Counted from the stretch's first letter, positions 17,411 to 27,791 are shown. The stretch is 35,713 nucleotides of DNA from Deltaproteobacteria bacterium (GCA_003194495.1 PQXE01000011.1:18014-53726); one strand, 5' to 3'. The notes: generated by a model from the sequence alone, not told the origin. Numbers and translations are program-made.

Positions 17411-18392
17411 AGTTGCTGAAAGGAGGTATTGTGCTACCGGGCGGCACTTCGGCCCCTTCAAGATAACTGAAGGCACCAAGTTTTGCCCCTTTGCCAACTG
17501 TTGTCCGCCCCTTAAGGACCACATGGGGACCGATTGTGACGTCCTGAGACAGCATAACATCCGACTCTATATAGACAGATTCATAAAGCTCGAAACTCAC
17601 CCCGAATTCCATCCAGTTTTTTCTTATCCTATCCAACAGAATAGTCTCTGCCCTGGCAAGATCCATCCTCGAATTGACTCCCCATGCCTCATCCTCAGCA
17701 GCAGCGCTGACGGCCCCTGCTGAAACGCCCTTTGACACCGCCACACCTACTATATCGGTGAGGTAGTACTCCCCCTGGACGTTGTCGCATCCTATAGCAT
17801 CAAGGGCATCAAACAAAAAATCCGAATCAACCGCATATATTCCCGTATTTATCTCAGTTAGCAGTCTTTGGGCCTCTGAAGCATCCTTTTCTTCGACTAT
17901 TCCTTGAATTTGAGCCCCTTCTGACCCGGACCTGAGTACCCGTCCGTATCCGGCTGGATCTTTCAAATGCGCAGTCAGTAAAGAGAGAATCCTTCCGGAA
18001 CTTACATGATCTTCCATAAAGGAGGCAAGAGTACTTTCTTTCAGTAAAGGCGTATCACCACAAATGATCAAAACATTTCCGCACAACTCTCCCAAAGCGG
18101 CCTTTGCACACAATACGGCATGGCCTGTTCCGAGCTGCTGCTCCTGCACTACCGGATTAACATTAAACTCTGCCAGATAATCTCTAACAAGGTCGCTGCC
18201 ATGGCCCGTTACCACAACCCTGGAAGCAATATCCAGATTTCTTAACAGGTCCAGGACATGTCCGATAAGGGGCTTTCCAAGTAGGTGATGCATTACCTTC
18301 GGGATCTCTGATTTCATCCTGGTTCCCTTGCCGGCTGCAAGTATAATACATGCCCAGGGTCGACTGCCCTCTAAAACGGAATTTTCTATCAT
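17364..18392 (-). CDS. glmU: short GlmU: UDP-GlcNAc pyrophosphorylase lacking most of the acetyltransferase domain
   Basis: Nucleotidyltransferase that makes UDP-N-acetylglucosamine from UTP and GlcNAc-1-phosphate for peptidoglycan and lipid A. The active-site loop LAAGKGTRMKSEIPKVM and the GTGHAVLCA, GDTPLL and EINTGIY motifs are intact. Full-length GlmU has about 450 residues; this one has 342. After the linker only three or so hexapeptide turns remain (SQDVTIGPHVVLKGRTTVG), so the acetyl-CoA site is missing. The last residues (NCKRSQGTASALLPGT) are encoded by a dispersed repeat. I chose ATG 18392 (MIENSVLEG), with AGGAT upstream. A frame reaching 18473 only translates repeat copy C. Glucosamine-1-phosphate acetylation must come from another gene. 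Confidence 0.88.
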   Translation of the reverse strand: MIENSVLEGSRPWACIILAAGKGTRMKSEIPKVMHHLLGKPLIGHVLDLLRNLDIASRVVVTGHGSDLVRDYLAEFNVNPVVQEQQLGTGHAVLCAKAALGELCGNVLIICGDTPLLKESTLASFMEDHVSSGRILSLLTAHLKDPAGYGRVLRSGSEGAQIQGIVEEKDASEAQRLLTEINTGIYAVDSDFLFDALDAIGCDNVQGEYYLTDIVGVAVSKGVSAGAVSAAAEDEAWGVNSRMDLARAETILLDRIRKNWMEFGVSFELYESVYIESDVMLSQDVTIGPHVVLKGRTTVGKGAKLGAFSYLEGAEVPPGSTIPPFSNCKRSQGTASALLPGT

Positions 18393-18407
18393 GGGGAAGA
18401 TCCTGCT

Positions 18408-18516
18408 GTAAGCGTTACAGGGTGCTGCAGATGCGAGGCGTACGGGTATGCAGACGTACTCCCTGTACTTCAAGTACCCGGCAACAAAGCAGATGCAGTG
18501 CCATGTGAACGCTTAC
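18408..18516. repeat. 109-bp dispersed repeat, copy C (just upstream of glmU)
   Basis: Third copy, same orientation, with one base deleted and three substitutions relative to copy B. It fills the space between the atpC terminator and the glmU start, so any glmU promoter lies inside or next to it. Confidence 0.88.
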
Positions 18517-18549
18517 GAAATAAAAAGGGCAAGCACGCGGCTTACCCTT
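18517..18549 (-). terminator. rho-independent terminator after atpC
   Basis: A stem of 10 bp (18540-18549 with 18525-18534, one G-T pair) with loop CGCGT is followed on the minus strand by TTTTTATTT. It closes the atpF'-F-H-A-G-D-C operon. Confidence 0.85.
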
Positions 18550-18587
18550 AGTACAAAACTATATCATGAAATTGAGGTCCTACTAAT

Positions 18588-18998
18588 CTATTGACCCGCT
18601 ATCTGGATCCTTGTAAGCGCCCTTGCCAGGGCTGCCTGGGCACGCGCCATGTCAATTTCTTCCTTTCGTGCCTCAGCCTCCTGCAATCTGCGCTCAGCCC
18701 TCTCCTTGGCCTTGAGGGCCCTTTCCACATCGATTTCCGCGCCTATCTCAGCACTCTCAGCCAGCACGGTCATCCGGTTGCTCGACACATCGCAGAAACC
18801 GCCGCTTAAAGCTATGCGGACCGTATTTCCTTCATTAAGATAATGCATCTCACCTATCTTAAGCGTGGCCAACAAAGGAGAGTGATTTGCCATCGCACCG
18901 AACACACCATCCGCACCAGGTGCGGTAGCCAGCTCAACCTCCTCACTCACCAACAACTTCGACGGCGTCACTACTTCCAGAAGTATCTTATTTGCCAT
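18588..18998 (-). CDS. atpC: ATP synthase F1 epsilon subunit
   Basis: Subunit of the central stalk that couples gamma to the c ring and can inhibit ATP hydrolysis. The N-terminal beta-sandwich is clear (LEVVTPSKLLVSEEVELATAPGADG region, GVFGAMANHSPLL, ALSGGFCDV). The C-terminal helical hairpin (ERALKAKERAERRLQEAEA) is present. It is full length at 136 residues. It is the last gene of the F1 operon, 103 bases after atpD. Confidence 0.96.
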   Translation of the reverse strand: MANKILLEVVTPSKLLVSEEVELATAPGADGVFGAMANHSPLLATLKIGEMHYLNEGNTVRIALSGGFCDVSSNRMTVLAESAEIGAEIDVERALKAKERAERRLQEAEARKEEIDMARAQAALARALTRIQIAGQ

Positions 18999-19101
18999 TT
19001 ACTTTTCCCTAGACCCGCGTCCGTGACTTCACAACCGTCCGGAGCGGGTTATTCGCTGTACGATACTATTACTCTTCGGCCCCATCGGCCAACAGAGTCA
19101 T

Positions 19102-20523
<1,422 letters not shown>

Positions 20524-20591
20524 TTATCTTCCTACCTCCCGAGACGCCTTAATCAGGCGCCGAATATTTTTCTCTAACGGTCCATCACCCT

Positions 20592-21476
20592 CTACTTGAG
20601 GGCCTCGGCTCCGCCAACGATATCCATAAGCTCCGCGGTAATTGCACTCTGCCTGGCCTTGTTGAAGACCATAGTAAGATCATCGACCATATCCTTACAT
20701 GCACGGGTAGCATTGTCCATTGCCGTCATACGGGCTGCCTGCTCGCTCGCCCCGGTTTCCAGCATGGCGTGCATAATTTGTACATTCACGAACATAGGCA
20801 ACAAATGATTAAGTATTTCTTCAGGATCAGGCTCATAAGTATATGTGGCCTTCGGGCCTTCAGCCCCTTGCCCTTCAGCCTCTTCAAGGCCTTCCGTGCT
20901 GATCGGCAGAATGCGGTTCATGGTGGGACGCTGCACCGCCACGTTTATAAAACGTCCATAAAGCAACTGGACCTCATCCACCTTTTCCTCCAGAAACAGA
21001 TTAATGACCTCCTGGCCCACCTGCCTCGCATTGAACATCTGGATGTTGTCCATAATGCCCACACTGCTGTGCAGTGTCTCGAACGGGCTCTTCTTAAAAT
21101 AGGCATTACCCTTCTTTCCCACACAGGCGACGCAGCCTTCACGGCCATCTTCCTGTTGGGTTTTGAGAAACTTATCAGCAGCCTTGTGAATATTGGCATT
21201 AAAGGCCCCGCATAACCCCCTGTCAGAGGTCACCACTATCAGCATGACCTTCTTCACAGGCCTGGCCGCCATGAGCGGAAAGGCATCCGGGTTGATACCC
21301 GCACCTGCCAACTCACCCATGACACCGGCGAATTTCTCAGCATAAGGACGAAAGTCCTCCATGCGCTGCTGAGCCCCGCGCAGTTTCGCCGCAGCCACCA
21401 TATTCATGGCCTGCGTAATCTGCGCGGTCTTTTTTATACCTACTATCTTGAGCTTGATATCTTTCAGTGCCGCCAT
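20592..21476 (-). CDS. atpG: ATP synthase F1 gamma subunit
   Basis: Rotor shaft of F1, 294 residues. The N-terminal helix (LKDIKLKIVGIKKTAQITQAM) and the C-terminal helix (MTAMDNATRACKDMVDDL) that form the coiled coil in the alpha-beta hexamer are both typical, as is TSDRGLCGAFN. A mid-region insertion rich in Glu and Gly (EEAEGQGAEGPKAT) is slightly longer than usual. It starts 22 bases downstream of atpA. Confidence 0.97.
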   Translation of the reverse strand: MAALKDIKLKIVGIKKTAQITQAMNMVAAAKLRGAQQRMEDFRPYAEKFAGVMGELAGAGINPDAFPLMAARPVKKVMLIVVTSDRGLCGAFNANIHKAADKFLKTQQEDGREGCVACVGKKGNAYFKKSPFETLHSSVGIMDNIQMFNARQVGQEVINLFLEEKVDEVQLLYGRFINVAVQRPTMNRILPISTEGLEEAEGQGAEGPKATYTYEPDPEEILNHLLPMFVNVQIMHAMLETGASEQAARMTAMDNATRACKDMVDDLTMVFNKARQSAITAELMDIVGGAEALK

Positions 21477-21498
21477 TTACCAACAGCCCCCTTCGCTC

Positions 21499-23022
21499 CT
21501 AAAGATTACGGTTAGCCTTGAACTCCGTGACAAAACCACCGATCGCCGAACCCATCTTCTTGTCAAGACCGTCGTCTATAGCCTCCTTCTCCTTGAGTTC
21601 ACTGAAGATATCAGGATGCTTATTGCTGACGAATTCATAAAGCTCTTGCTCAAAATCCCCAAGCACATCTATAGGCAGCTCATCCAGGTGCCCCTTTGTT
21701 CCGGCATATAGGATGGTTACCTGTTTTTCCATTGGAAGAGGCACATACTGTGGCTGCTTCAGGATCTCGACCAGACGTTCACCGCGTGTCAACTGGGCCT
21801 GTGTGGCCTTGTCCAGATCACTACCGAACTGGGCAAATGCCGCCAGCTCACGGTACTGGGCCAGATCAAGCCTCAAAGTACCTGCGACCTGCTTCATGGC
21901 CTTTACCTGGGCCGCACCGCCGACCCGGGACACTGACAGACCGACGTTGATGGCCGGGCGGACACCGGCAAAGAAGAGCGCCGGCTCCAGGTAGACCTGA
22001 CCGTCAGTGATGGAAATAACGTTTGTGGGAATATATGCAGACACGTCACCCTGCTGGGTCTCAATGACAGGCAGGGCCGTAAGACTGCCTGCGCCCAGCT
22101 CATCGTTCTGCTTGGAGGCCCTTTCCAGGAGCCTTGAGTGGTTGTAAAAAATATCACCGGGATATGCCTCACGTCCCGGAGGACGCCTCAGCAGCAATGA
22201 AAGCTCACGGTAAGACACCGCCTGCTTTGACAAATCATCATAGAGAATAAGGGCATGCTTCCCACGGTCGCGGAAGTATTCGCCCATGGCGCAGCCGGAG
22301 AATGCAGCTATATATTGAAGCGATGCGGGCTCACTGGCGCTTGCCGCGACGATAGTAGTGTACTCCATTGCCCCGTGACGGCGCAGGGCCTCGGCAACCA
22401 GAGCCACCGTAGCCTGCTTCTGCCCGCAGGCGACATATATGCAGTACACCTCTGTTTCTTTCTGCGCGATAATTGCATCCACGCAAATGGCCGTCTTTCC
22501 AATCTGGCGGTCACCGATGATAAGTTCACGTTGCCCCTTGCCTACAGGCGTCATTGCGTCAACCGCTTTAAGACCTGTGTAGCATGGTTCGTGAACGCCC
22601 TTCCTGTCGATCACACCAGGGGCCTTCACCTCAACACGACTAAAGTCTTTTGCGTCGATCGGACCCTGCCCGTCTATCGGGGCCCCAAGGGCGTCAACAA
22701 CACGGCCAAGCATGGCCTCACCCACAGGCACCTCGGCGATCCTGGCCGTCCTCTTAACCAAGTCACCCTCTTTGATCCCCTTGACGTCACCCATAACGGC
22801 AACACCGACATTGTCCTCTTCAAGGTTCAGGGCAATACCCATAATGCCGCCTGGAAACTCCAAAAGCTCCATGGCCATGCAGTTGCGTACGCCATAAACA
22901 CGGGCGACATTATCACCGACCGATAGGACCGTACCTGTCTCGGCCAGGTCAATTGTCTTTTCGTAGTCCTGAATCTGCTTTTTTATGATGTCACTAATTT
23001 CTTGCGCTTTTATCTGTGCCAT
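21499..23022 (-). CDS. atpA: ATP synthase F1 alpha subunit
   Basis: Non-catalytic nucleotide-binding subunit of F1, 507 residues. The P-loop is GDRQIGKT, followed by [24 protein letters not shown] and the arginine-finger region ([10 protein letters not shown]) are intact. The start overlaps the atpH stop by one base (TAATG), which indicates coupling. Confidence 0.98.
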   Translation of the reverse strand: MAQIKAQEISDIIKKQIQDYEKTIDLAETGTVLSVGDNVARVYGVRNCMAMELLEFPGGIMGIALNLEEDNVGVAVMGDVKGIKEGDLVKRTARIAEVPVGEAMLGRVVDALGAPIDGQGPIDAKDFSRVEVKAPGVIDRKGVHEPCYTGLKAVDAMTPVGKGQRELIIGDRQIGKTAICVDAIIAQKETEVYCIYVACGQKQATVALVAEALRRHGAMEYTTIVAASASEPASLQYIAAFSGCAMGEYFRDRGKHALILYDDLSKQAVSYRELSLLLRRPPGREAYPGDIFYNHSRLLERASKQNDELGAGSLTALPVIETQQGDVSAYIPTNVISITDGQVYLEPALFFAGVRPAINVGLSVSRVGGAAQVKAMKQVAGTLRLDLAQYRELAAFAQFGSDLDKATQAQLTRGERLVEILKQPQYVPLPMEKQVTILYAGTKGHLDELPIDVLGDFEQELYEFVSNKHPDIFSELKEKEAIDDGLDKKMGSAIGGFVTEFKANRNL

Positions 23023-23573
23023 TATCCCAGCTCACCCCTTCCTATGGATTCTCTGATACTTTGTAGCTGGCTCCTGATACTGCCATCCAGAACCATGTCC
23101 CCTATATGGGCAACTACACCGCCGACTATGGCGGGATCTTCCTCTATCTGTAAAGTAACCTGTTTGCCGGTGACCTTTGCCAGGACCTCTGAAAATTTGT
23201 CCCTCAGATCTGCAGGCAAAGGAACCGCGGAGCGGACTACGGCCCGCACCACCCCGGTCTCTTCATCCATAAACTCCCGGAAACAACTCACAATCATCCT
23301 CAAGTACTGTATTCTGCCGCGCTCCACCAGAAGCCGCAGGAAAATTGCAAGGGCATCTTCCACCCCTGCCGCCTTGATAATCTCCTCCAGGACTGTTTGT
23401 TTAATGTCAGCCGGAAACACCGGACTCACAAGAGCGGCCTCTACATCAGGACTTCCTTCCAGAAAAGCGTCTATGTCCTTCAGCGCCTCACCATAGGCCT
23501 CTAACTTCCCATCCTCTTTGGCAACGGCAAAGAGGGCCTTAGCATACCTTTTAGCTATGACTGTATTGGTCAA
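23022..23573 (-). CDS. atpH: ATP synthase delta subunit
   Basis: Peripheral-stalk cap that links alpha to the b subunits (OSCP family), 183 residues. It has the N-terminal helical domain ([17 protein letters not shown]) and the C-terminal motif [20 protein letters not shown], both typical. It overlaps atpF as ATGA and atpA as TAATG, so the three are translationally coupled. Confidence 0.97.
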   Translation of the reverse strand: MTNTVIAKRYAKALFAVAKEDGKLEAYGEALKDIDAFLEGSPDVEAALVSPVFPADIKQTVLEEIIKAAGVEDALAIFLRLLVERGRIQYLRMIVSCFREFMDEETGVVRAVVRSAVPLPADLRDKFSEVLAKVTGKQVTLQIEEDPAIVGGVVAHIGDMVLDGSIRSQLQSIRESIGRGELG

Positions 23574-24295
23574 TTTTTCTGCACCACCCTTTCAAGATAT
23601 TCACTGATGAGACGATGATGATCCTCCTCATTCAGGTTCTTGCGAATTAGATCTTCCGCCATCTTGACGGCCATATCAGCCACTTCGGTCTGCAGCTCGG
23701 TCTTTGCCTTGGCAAGCTCCTGCTGCACATAAAATTCCGCCTGGGCCTTGATGCGCTCTGCAGCCTCATGGGCCTGGGCTATAATCTTTTCTTTCTCTGA
23801 CTCACCTTGCTCAGTAAAACTTTTCAGTATGCGCTCCGCCTGTTCATCCATAGTGGAAAGCTTGGCCTCATACTCTGCATATTTGCGCTCTGCGTCAGCC
23901 CGCTTGGCCTCCAGCTCTTCAAACCCGGCCCGTATCGATTCGGTCCTGCCTTTAAGAGCACCTGCAATCGGCTTGCGCAGGAATTTTACAAGGAAAAAAA
24001 CAAGAATGGAGAAGTTAAGGCAGTGCCAAATAAAATTCATATACTGACTGTGAGTCAGCCCGTGATGCTCTCCATGACCTTCTCCGTGCCCCGAGGCACC
24101 CTCTTCAGCGTGGGATGCCGTCTCATGACCCCCTCCGGTGGCGGTATCATGGACTGATTCAACACCCGGAGTATCATGCACCGCCCCTTCGTCAACAGCC
24201 CCTGCCCAACCTCCCATGGTTATCAAAAAGGCCACGAAAGAAAAAGCCACGACCAGAAACCAGGTACCAGCCCAACCCTTCCTTGTATACTTCAT
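23570..24295 (-). CDS. atpF: ATP synthase F0 subunit b with a His-rich N-terminal extension
   Basis: Stator stalk subunit. At 241 residues it is some 70 longer than usual. Residues 1-33 look like a signal peptide or first membrane helix. Residues 34-85 form a His/Gly/Glu-rich segment (14 His, for example HGEGHGEHHGLTHSQ). The usual membrane anchor (FIWHCLNFSILVFFLVKFL) and a long coiled coil follow. If the first helix is a signal, the His segment lies in the periplasm and could bind metal; that is inference. The gene overlaps its neighbours on both sides. Confidence 0.95.
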   Translation of the reverse strand: MKYTRKGWAGTWFLVVAFSFVAFLITMGGWAGAVDEGAVHDTPGVESVHDTATGGGHETASHAEEGASGHGEGHGEHHGLTHSQYMNFIWHCLNFSILVFFLVKFLRKPIAGALKGRTESIRAGFEELEAKRADAERKYAEYEAKLSTMDEQAERILKSFTEQGESEKEKIIAQAHEAAERIKAQAEFYVQQELAKAKTELQTEVADMAVKMAEDLIRKNLNEEDHHRLISEYLERVVQKN

Positions 24296-24720
24296 TATAT
24301 GGCCCTCCCCAGGAGCTTCTGCGAAATATCCATGGCAAAAGCCTCAACTTTTGCCGCAAGGTCCTTCCTTGCCCCGTCGATCTCTGATGTAAGTTCAGCC
24401 ATCAACTCCTGCTTCCTGGCATCAGCCTCCTTATTGCTGGCGTCAGTCATTTGATGCTCTTCCTCCCTGGCCTCCTGCTTCAACTTCTCCATTGCCCCTT
24501 GCCCGGATGAACGAGCTTCGGCCAACTTCGCATCAAAATCTTTAAGAAGCTGCTCGGCATTGCGCTCATATTTATCAACGTCGCTCTGAATAGACGCCAT
24601 CCGGGATGCACGCTCTGCAAGCAATTTGCGAATAGGCTTGTAAAGCATACCATTCAGGATAACCAACAGGATCAAATACCCGATAAGTTCTGCAAATAAT
24701 GAATAATCAAGATCAATCAT
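24295..24720 (-). CDS. atpF': ATP synthase F0 subunit b'
   Basis: Second, divergent b-type stalk subunit that would pair with AtpF as a heterodimer. It has one membrane helix (LFAELIGYLILLVILNGMLY), the PIRKLLAER motif after it and a long coiled coil. I chose ATG 24720 (MIDLDYSLF), 141 residues, because AAGGAAA lies just upstream. The longer frame to 24753 adds MLGLRGGRKQK, which overlaps that site. It is the first gene of the seven-gene operon, and its stop overlaps the atpF start by one base. Confidence 0.94.
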   Translation of the reverse strand: MIDLDYSLFAELIGYLILLVILNGMLYKPIRKLLAERASRMASIQSDVDKYERNAEQLLKDFDAKLAEARSSGQGAMEKLKQEAREEEHQMTDASNKEADARKQELMAELTSEIDGARKDLAAKVEAFAMDISQKLLGRAI

Positions 24721-24811
24721 TTTTTGTTTCCTTCCCCCCCGAAGGCCCAACATCTAATAAAAATAGGAGCTTAGACCGAATGAACCCCCATTCAGAATTT
24801 ACTTCAAACTG

Positions 24812-24840
24812 CTTTTACATTATTTAAATAATCCTGTCAA
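24812..24840 (-). promoter_or_regulatory. putative sigma-70 type promoter of the atpF'FHAGDC operon
   Basis: Minus strand: a perfect TTGACA (24840-24835), a 17-base spacer and TAAAAG (24817-24812) as -10. It lies about 90 bases upstream of the atpF' start and directly after the queE stop. Confidence 0.6.
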
Positions 24841-24853
24841 CGTCTTTTACCAA

Positions 24854-25501
24854 TCAAGTACCCCTTTTTTCTCCCCAAAGGATTTTATGCAACTGGATCT
24901 GAAACCTCACGGAAAGCCTGTCTGCTATAATCCATTCAGCCAACTGAAAAGGGACAGGCCCTCCCCATGCGGGAGAAAACAGGACTTCCGTGTAACATGA
25001 AAGGCACAATCTGATAACCTTTTCCTTTGCCCACTCATAATCCTCCCTGTCTGTTATCACAAACTTGAGTTGATCCCCTTCATTCAGCCAACCAAGGTTC
25101 TCTTCAAGAAAAAAATTTTTCATACCGCTCCCAGGGGTCTTTCGATCAACTATTTTAATAACCTCCCTGGGGACATTCCCAAGGGCCAGACTCCCGTTGG
25201 TCTCCAAAAGCACCCTGGCGCCTTCATTCAGCAGGACCTCAAGTAATGTGAGGGTTTCTGCCTGCAAGAGGGGTTCTCCTCCGGTAACCTGCACAAGGCC
25301 AACCCGGCTCTTCCGCCATTCCTCAACAAGACCCGGGATATCTCTCTTTTCGCCCTCTGAATAGGCATATCGTGTATCACAATAGGCACACCTGAGATTA
25401 CAGCCTGACAGACGAATAAAAAAACAGGGCCATCCGGCCCATGCACCCTCTCCCTGAAGGCTCACAAAGGTCTCGGAAACCGATAATCTCAGTCCTCCCA
25501 A
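24854..25501 (-). CDS. queE: 7-carboxy-7-deazaguanine synthase
   Basis: Radical-SAM enzyme that turns 6-carboxytetrahydropterin into 7-carboxy-7-deazaguanine for queuosine. The 4Fe-4S cluster ligands are C34, C38 and C41 (CNLRCAYC). The family landmarks SLQGEGAWAGWPCFFIRLSG region and VTGGEPLLQ (SAM binding) are visible. It is full length at 215 residues. The start overlaps the queD end by 13 bases, so the two pathway steps are coupled. queC and queF are not in the window. Confidence 0.95.
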   Translation of the reverse strand: MGGLRLSVSETFVSLQGEGAWAGWPCFFIRLSGCNLRCAYCDTRYAYSEGEKRDIPGLVEEWRKSRVGLVQVTGGEPLLQAETLTLLEVLLNEGARVLLETNGSLALGNVPREVIKIVDRKTPGSGMKNFFLEENLGWLNEGDQLKFVITDREDYEWAKEKVIRLCLSCYTEVLFSPAWGGPVPFQLAEWIIADRLSVRFQIQLHKILWGEKRGT

Positions 25502-25863
25502 TATGTGACCCCGGTTTTGGATGTCTCACAGACAGTGACTCTTGCCAACTCTATCTCGCTAAAAGGCTTGAGATCTTCCTTGACACGGCTGTAGATATAC
25601 TCCGCCAACCTTTCTGATGAGGGATTTTTGTCCTTGAACCGGGGATGATCGTTTAAATTGGTATGGTCCAGTTCAGACAATACTCCGGCCACGGCCTTTT
25701 TAAGGTCCCGAAAATCAATACCCACGTCTATTTTATTCAACTTTTCAGCCCTGACCACGACCTCTACATCCCAGTTGTGGCCGTGAAGATGTTCACAATT
25801 TCCGGGATAGTTTCGGAGGTAATGGGCGGCTGAAAAATGTGTTCTGATAAATATATCAAACAT
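25489..25863 (-). CDS. queD: 6-carboxy-5,6,7,8-tetrahydropterin synthase
   Basis: Converts dihydroneopterin triphosphate to 6-carboxytetrahydropterin, the substrate of QueE. The zinc ligands H14, H27 and H29 and the catalytic C23 (NCEHLHGHNW) are in place, as is the C-terminal ETSKTGVTYW. It is full length at 124 residues. Downstream lies queE; upstream is a 162-base gap of AT-rich repeats. Confidence 0.95.
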   Translation of the reverse strand: MFDIFIRTHFSAAHYLRNYPGNCEHLHGHNWDVEVVVRAEKLNKIDVGIDFRDLKKAVAGVLSELDHTNLNDHPRFKDKNPSSERLAEYIYSRVKEDLKPFSEIELARVTVCETSKTGVTYWED

Positions 25864-25972
25864 CTCTTTAACTTAAATTAAGCAATTAGCTATTAGCGGA
25901 TAGCTATTAGTTTAATGATTATAGGTCTGCCCCTTTTGGGGATTCAACATGGTGAACCCGTTGAACGTGTTT

Positions 25973-26033
25973 TTAATTAACGTAATGCGTTAATTTTTTA
26001 AAGCTAAACGCTAATGGCTAACAGCTCAACTTA
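25973..26033. repeat. 60-bp dispersed repeat, copy 1
   Basis: Begins TAATTAACGTAAT and contains aaagctaaacgctaatggct. A copy in the same orientation lies at 29304-29363. The last codons of yggS are inside this copy. Confidence 0.7.
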
Positions 26034-26739
26034 GATTTAATTGAGCACTCTCTCTCCGGCCGAATAGTGCAGTCCCGATACGCACCACAGTGGCCCCCTC
26101 TTCTATTGCTGTTTCAAAATCCTGAGACATTCCCATAGACAATTCCTTGAGCCCCGGACTACGCCCCAACCCGGCATTCATCTCATCCCTCAACTCACGA
26201 AGGGCACTGAACCACGGCCTTAATGACTCCGGTTCCGGCTCCCAGGGGGGCATGGTCATAAGACCGCAAATATCAATACCGGACAGTTCTGAAGCCTCTT
26301 TGAGAAAAGCCGGAAGCTCTTCCGGAGAAAGGCCCGATTTCTTAGGATCTTGTGCCACGTTTACCTGGACATACACAGACAATCTTTTTCCTGCTGCCTT
26401 TGCGTGGCGATCGAGGGCACGGGCCAGCTTCAGATTATCCACAGTTTCTACACAATCAAACAACTGCACTGCAAGCTTGGCCTTATTTGTCTGCAAGTGC
26501 CCAATAAAGTGCCATGTAGTCTCATGATAAAGGTCCCCCAGAGACTCAAGCTTTTTTGCTGCCTCCTGCACATAGTTCTCCCCAAAAAGCCTTTGACCTG
26601 AGGATATGGCCTCACGTATTCTGTCCATAGACACTGTCTTGGTAACAGCGAGAAGGCGCACATCTTCCGGACGCCTCCCGCTCCTTTGTGCGGCCTCGGC
26701 TATCCGGAACTTTAGTTCTTGTAAATTTTGCAGAATCAT
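26026..26739 (-). CDS. yggS: YggS/PROSC-family PLP homeostasis protein
   Basis: PLP-binding TIM-barrel protein that keeps free pyridoxal phosphate in balance; it has no known catalytic reaction. The PLP Lys is K34 in LLAVTKTV. FGENYVQEA, WHFIGHLQTNK, GLMTMPP and LSMGMSQDFETAIEEGATVVRIG are family landmarks. It has 237 residues, full length. Its start lies 18 bases after the stop of a maf remnant. Confidence 0.94.
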   Translation of the reverse strand: MILQNLQELKFRIAEAAQRSGRRPEDVRLLAVTKTVSMDRIREAISSGQRLFGENYVQEAAKKLESLGDLYHETTWHFIGHLQTNKAKLAVQLFDCVETVDNLKLARALDRHAKAAGKRLSVYVQVNVAQDPKKSGLSPEELPAFLKEASELSGIDICGLMTMPPWEPEPESLRPWFSALRELRDEMNAGLGRSPGLKELSMGMSQDFETAIEEGATVVRIGTALFGRRESAQLNLS

Positions 26740-26757
26740 AAACTTTATGCGAAGTGC

Positions 26758-26856
26758 CTACACTTTAAGACCTCCAGATCCATTAAAATACTTTATTACC
26801 TTATCTACGGGAAGTCCAACTACGTTTAAATACGAACCTTCGATCCGCTTCACCAT
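26758..26856 (-). pseudogene. maf: 3' remnant of a Maf-family nucleotide pyrophosphatase gene
   Basis: A 32-codon frame between tatD and yggS ends in TAG and reads VKRIEGSYLNVVGLPVDKV, the distinctive C-terminal motif of Maf/YhdE proteins (IEGxxxNVVGLP). A stop lies two codons before its Met, and all upstream Maf domains are absent, because tatD begins almost at once. It is most likely what is left after a deletion that brought tatD next to the end of maf. maf next to yggS is a common order. Confidence 0.75.
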
Positions 26857-26866
26857 ACGCTAAGAA

Positions 26867-27661
26867 TTAGGGCGCAGGTAGTCTGAAAAGTTCCCTGGCA
26901 TTGGCGCTTGTACATCGAGCAATCTCCTCTAAGGGCACATCTTTGATCCTGGCGATCTCCTCTGCGACATGGACGACCCGGGCCGGCTCATTCGGCTTGC
27001 CGCGGTATGGGACCGGACTTAAAAACGGAGAGTCGGTCTCGATGAGCAGGCGCTTCAATGGTACATAGCGCACAACCTCTTTGACTACTTCTGCCTTGGG
27101 AAAAGTGACAATACCGGTTACGGATATGAAAAGATCCAAATCCAGGATCTGCTTTGCCACTCTTACATCACCGGAAAAGCAATGCATCACACCCCTTAAG
27201 GTCCCAGCGGCCTCTTCTCTCAATATTTTGACCGTTTCTACATGTGCATCCCTGTCATGAATTATAATAGGCAAATCAACTTGTCCGGCCATTTGAATCT
27301 GTTGGCGAAAGACCTTGCGCTGGATGTCCCTGGGCGAATACTCCTTGACAAAATCAAGCCCTATTTCACCCCAGGCAACCACATGCGGAATAACGGCAAG
27401 CTCCAGAAGCTCTTTATATACCTCATCTGAAGCCCCTTTTGCATCGTGAGGATGAATGCCTACGGCAGCATAAACCTGAAGAAATTGCTCTGCCAGCTCA
27501 AGACTCTTTTTTGAACTCGCCAGATCTATTCCTATAGTAATGATCTGACAAACCCCGGCCTTTTCCGCCCTGCTGATTGCTCCAGCCTGATCTTCGGACA
27601 GAGGTGGAATATCAAGATGAGCGTGTGTATCTATGAAATCCAAACCGGAAAAAATATTCAT
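26867..27661 (-). CDS. tatD: TatD-family metal-dependent DNase
   Basis: TIM-barrel metallohydrolase of the TatD family (264 residues). The metal-binding residues appear as DTHAHLD near the N-terminus, GEIGLD, IHDRDAH and the final LIETDSPFLSP. Relatives are 3'-5' exonucleases or D-aminoacyl-tRNA deacylase-like enzymes. It is complete. In this genome it follows the kinase at 27792 and precedes the maf remnant. Confidence 0.94.
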   Translation of the reverse strand: MNIFSGLDFIDTHAHLDIPPLSEDQAGAISRAEKAGVCQIITIGIDLASSKKSLELAEQFLQVYAAVGIHPHDAKGASDEVYKELLELAVIPHVVAWGEIGLDFVKEYSPRDIQRKVFRQQIQMAGQVDLPIIIHDRDAHVETVKILREEAAGTLRGVMHCFSGDVRVAKQILDLDLFISVTGIVTFPKAEVVKEVVRYVPLKRLLIETDSPFLSPVPYRGKPNEPARVVHVAEEIARIKDVPLEEIARCTSANARELFRLPAP

Positions 27662-27695
27662 GGCAGTCTCTAACTCAGGCTATAGACCTTAGATT

Positions 27696-27782
27696 GAGGA
27701 TTGTTGATTGAGGAAAATTCAACCGGGGTGACTTCAGTCTTCTGACCTCCGACCTCTGACTTCTGACTTCTGACTTCTGAAC
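27696..27782. repeat. short tandem cttctga repeats
   Basis: The gap between tatD and the kinase holds a degenerate direct repeat (ttgaggattgttgattgagg) and about five tandem steps of tctgacttctgac. No gene is visible. Confidence 0.6.
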
Positions 27783-27791
27783 GGTTATGAC

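Noticed and set aside
18393..18473. Upstream extension of GlmU by 27 residues
   Set aside because: It only translates the 109-bp repeat copy C, and a good start with a ribosome site lies at 18392.
22255..22926. Plus-strand frame of 223 codons opposite atpA
   Set aside because: Shadow of atpA with no ribosome site or motif.
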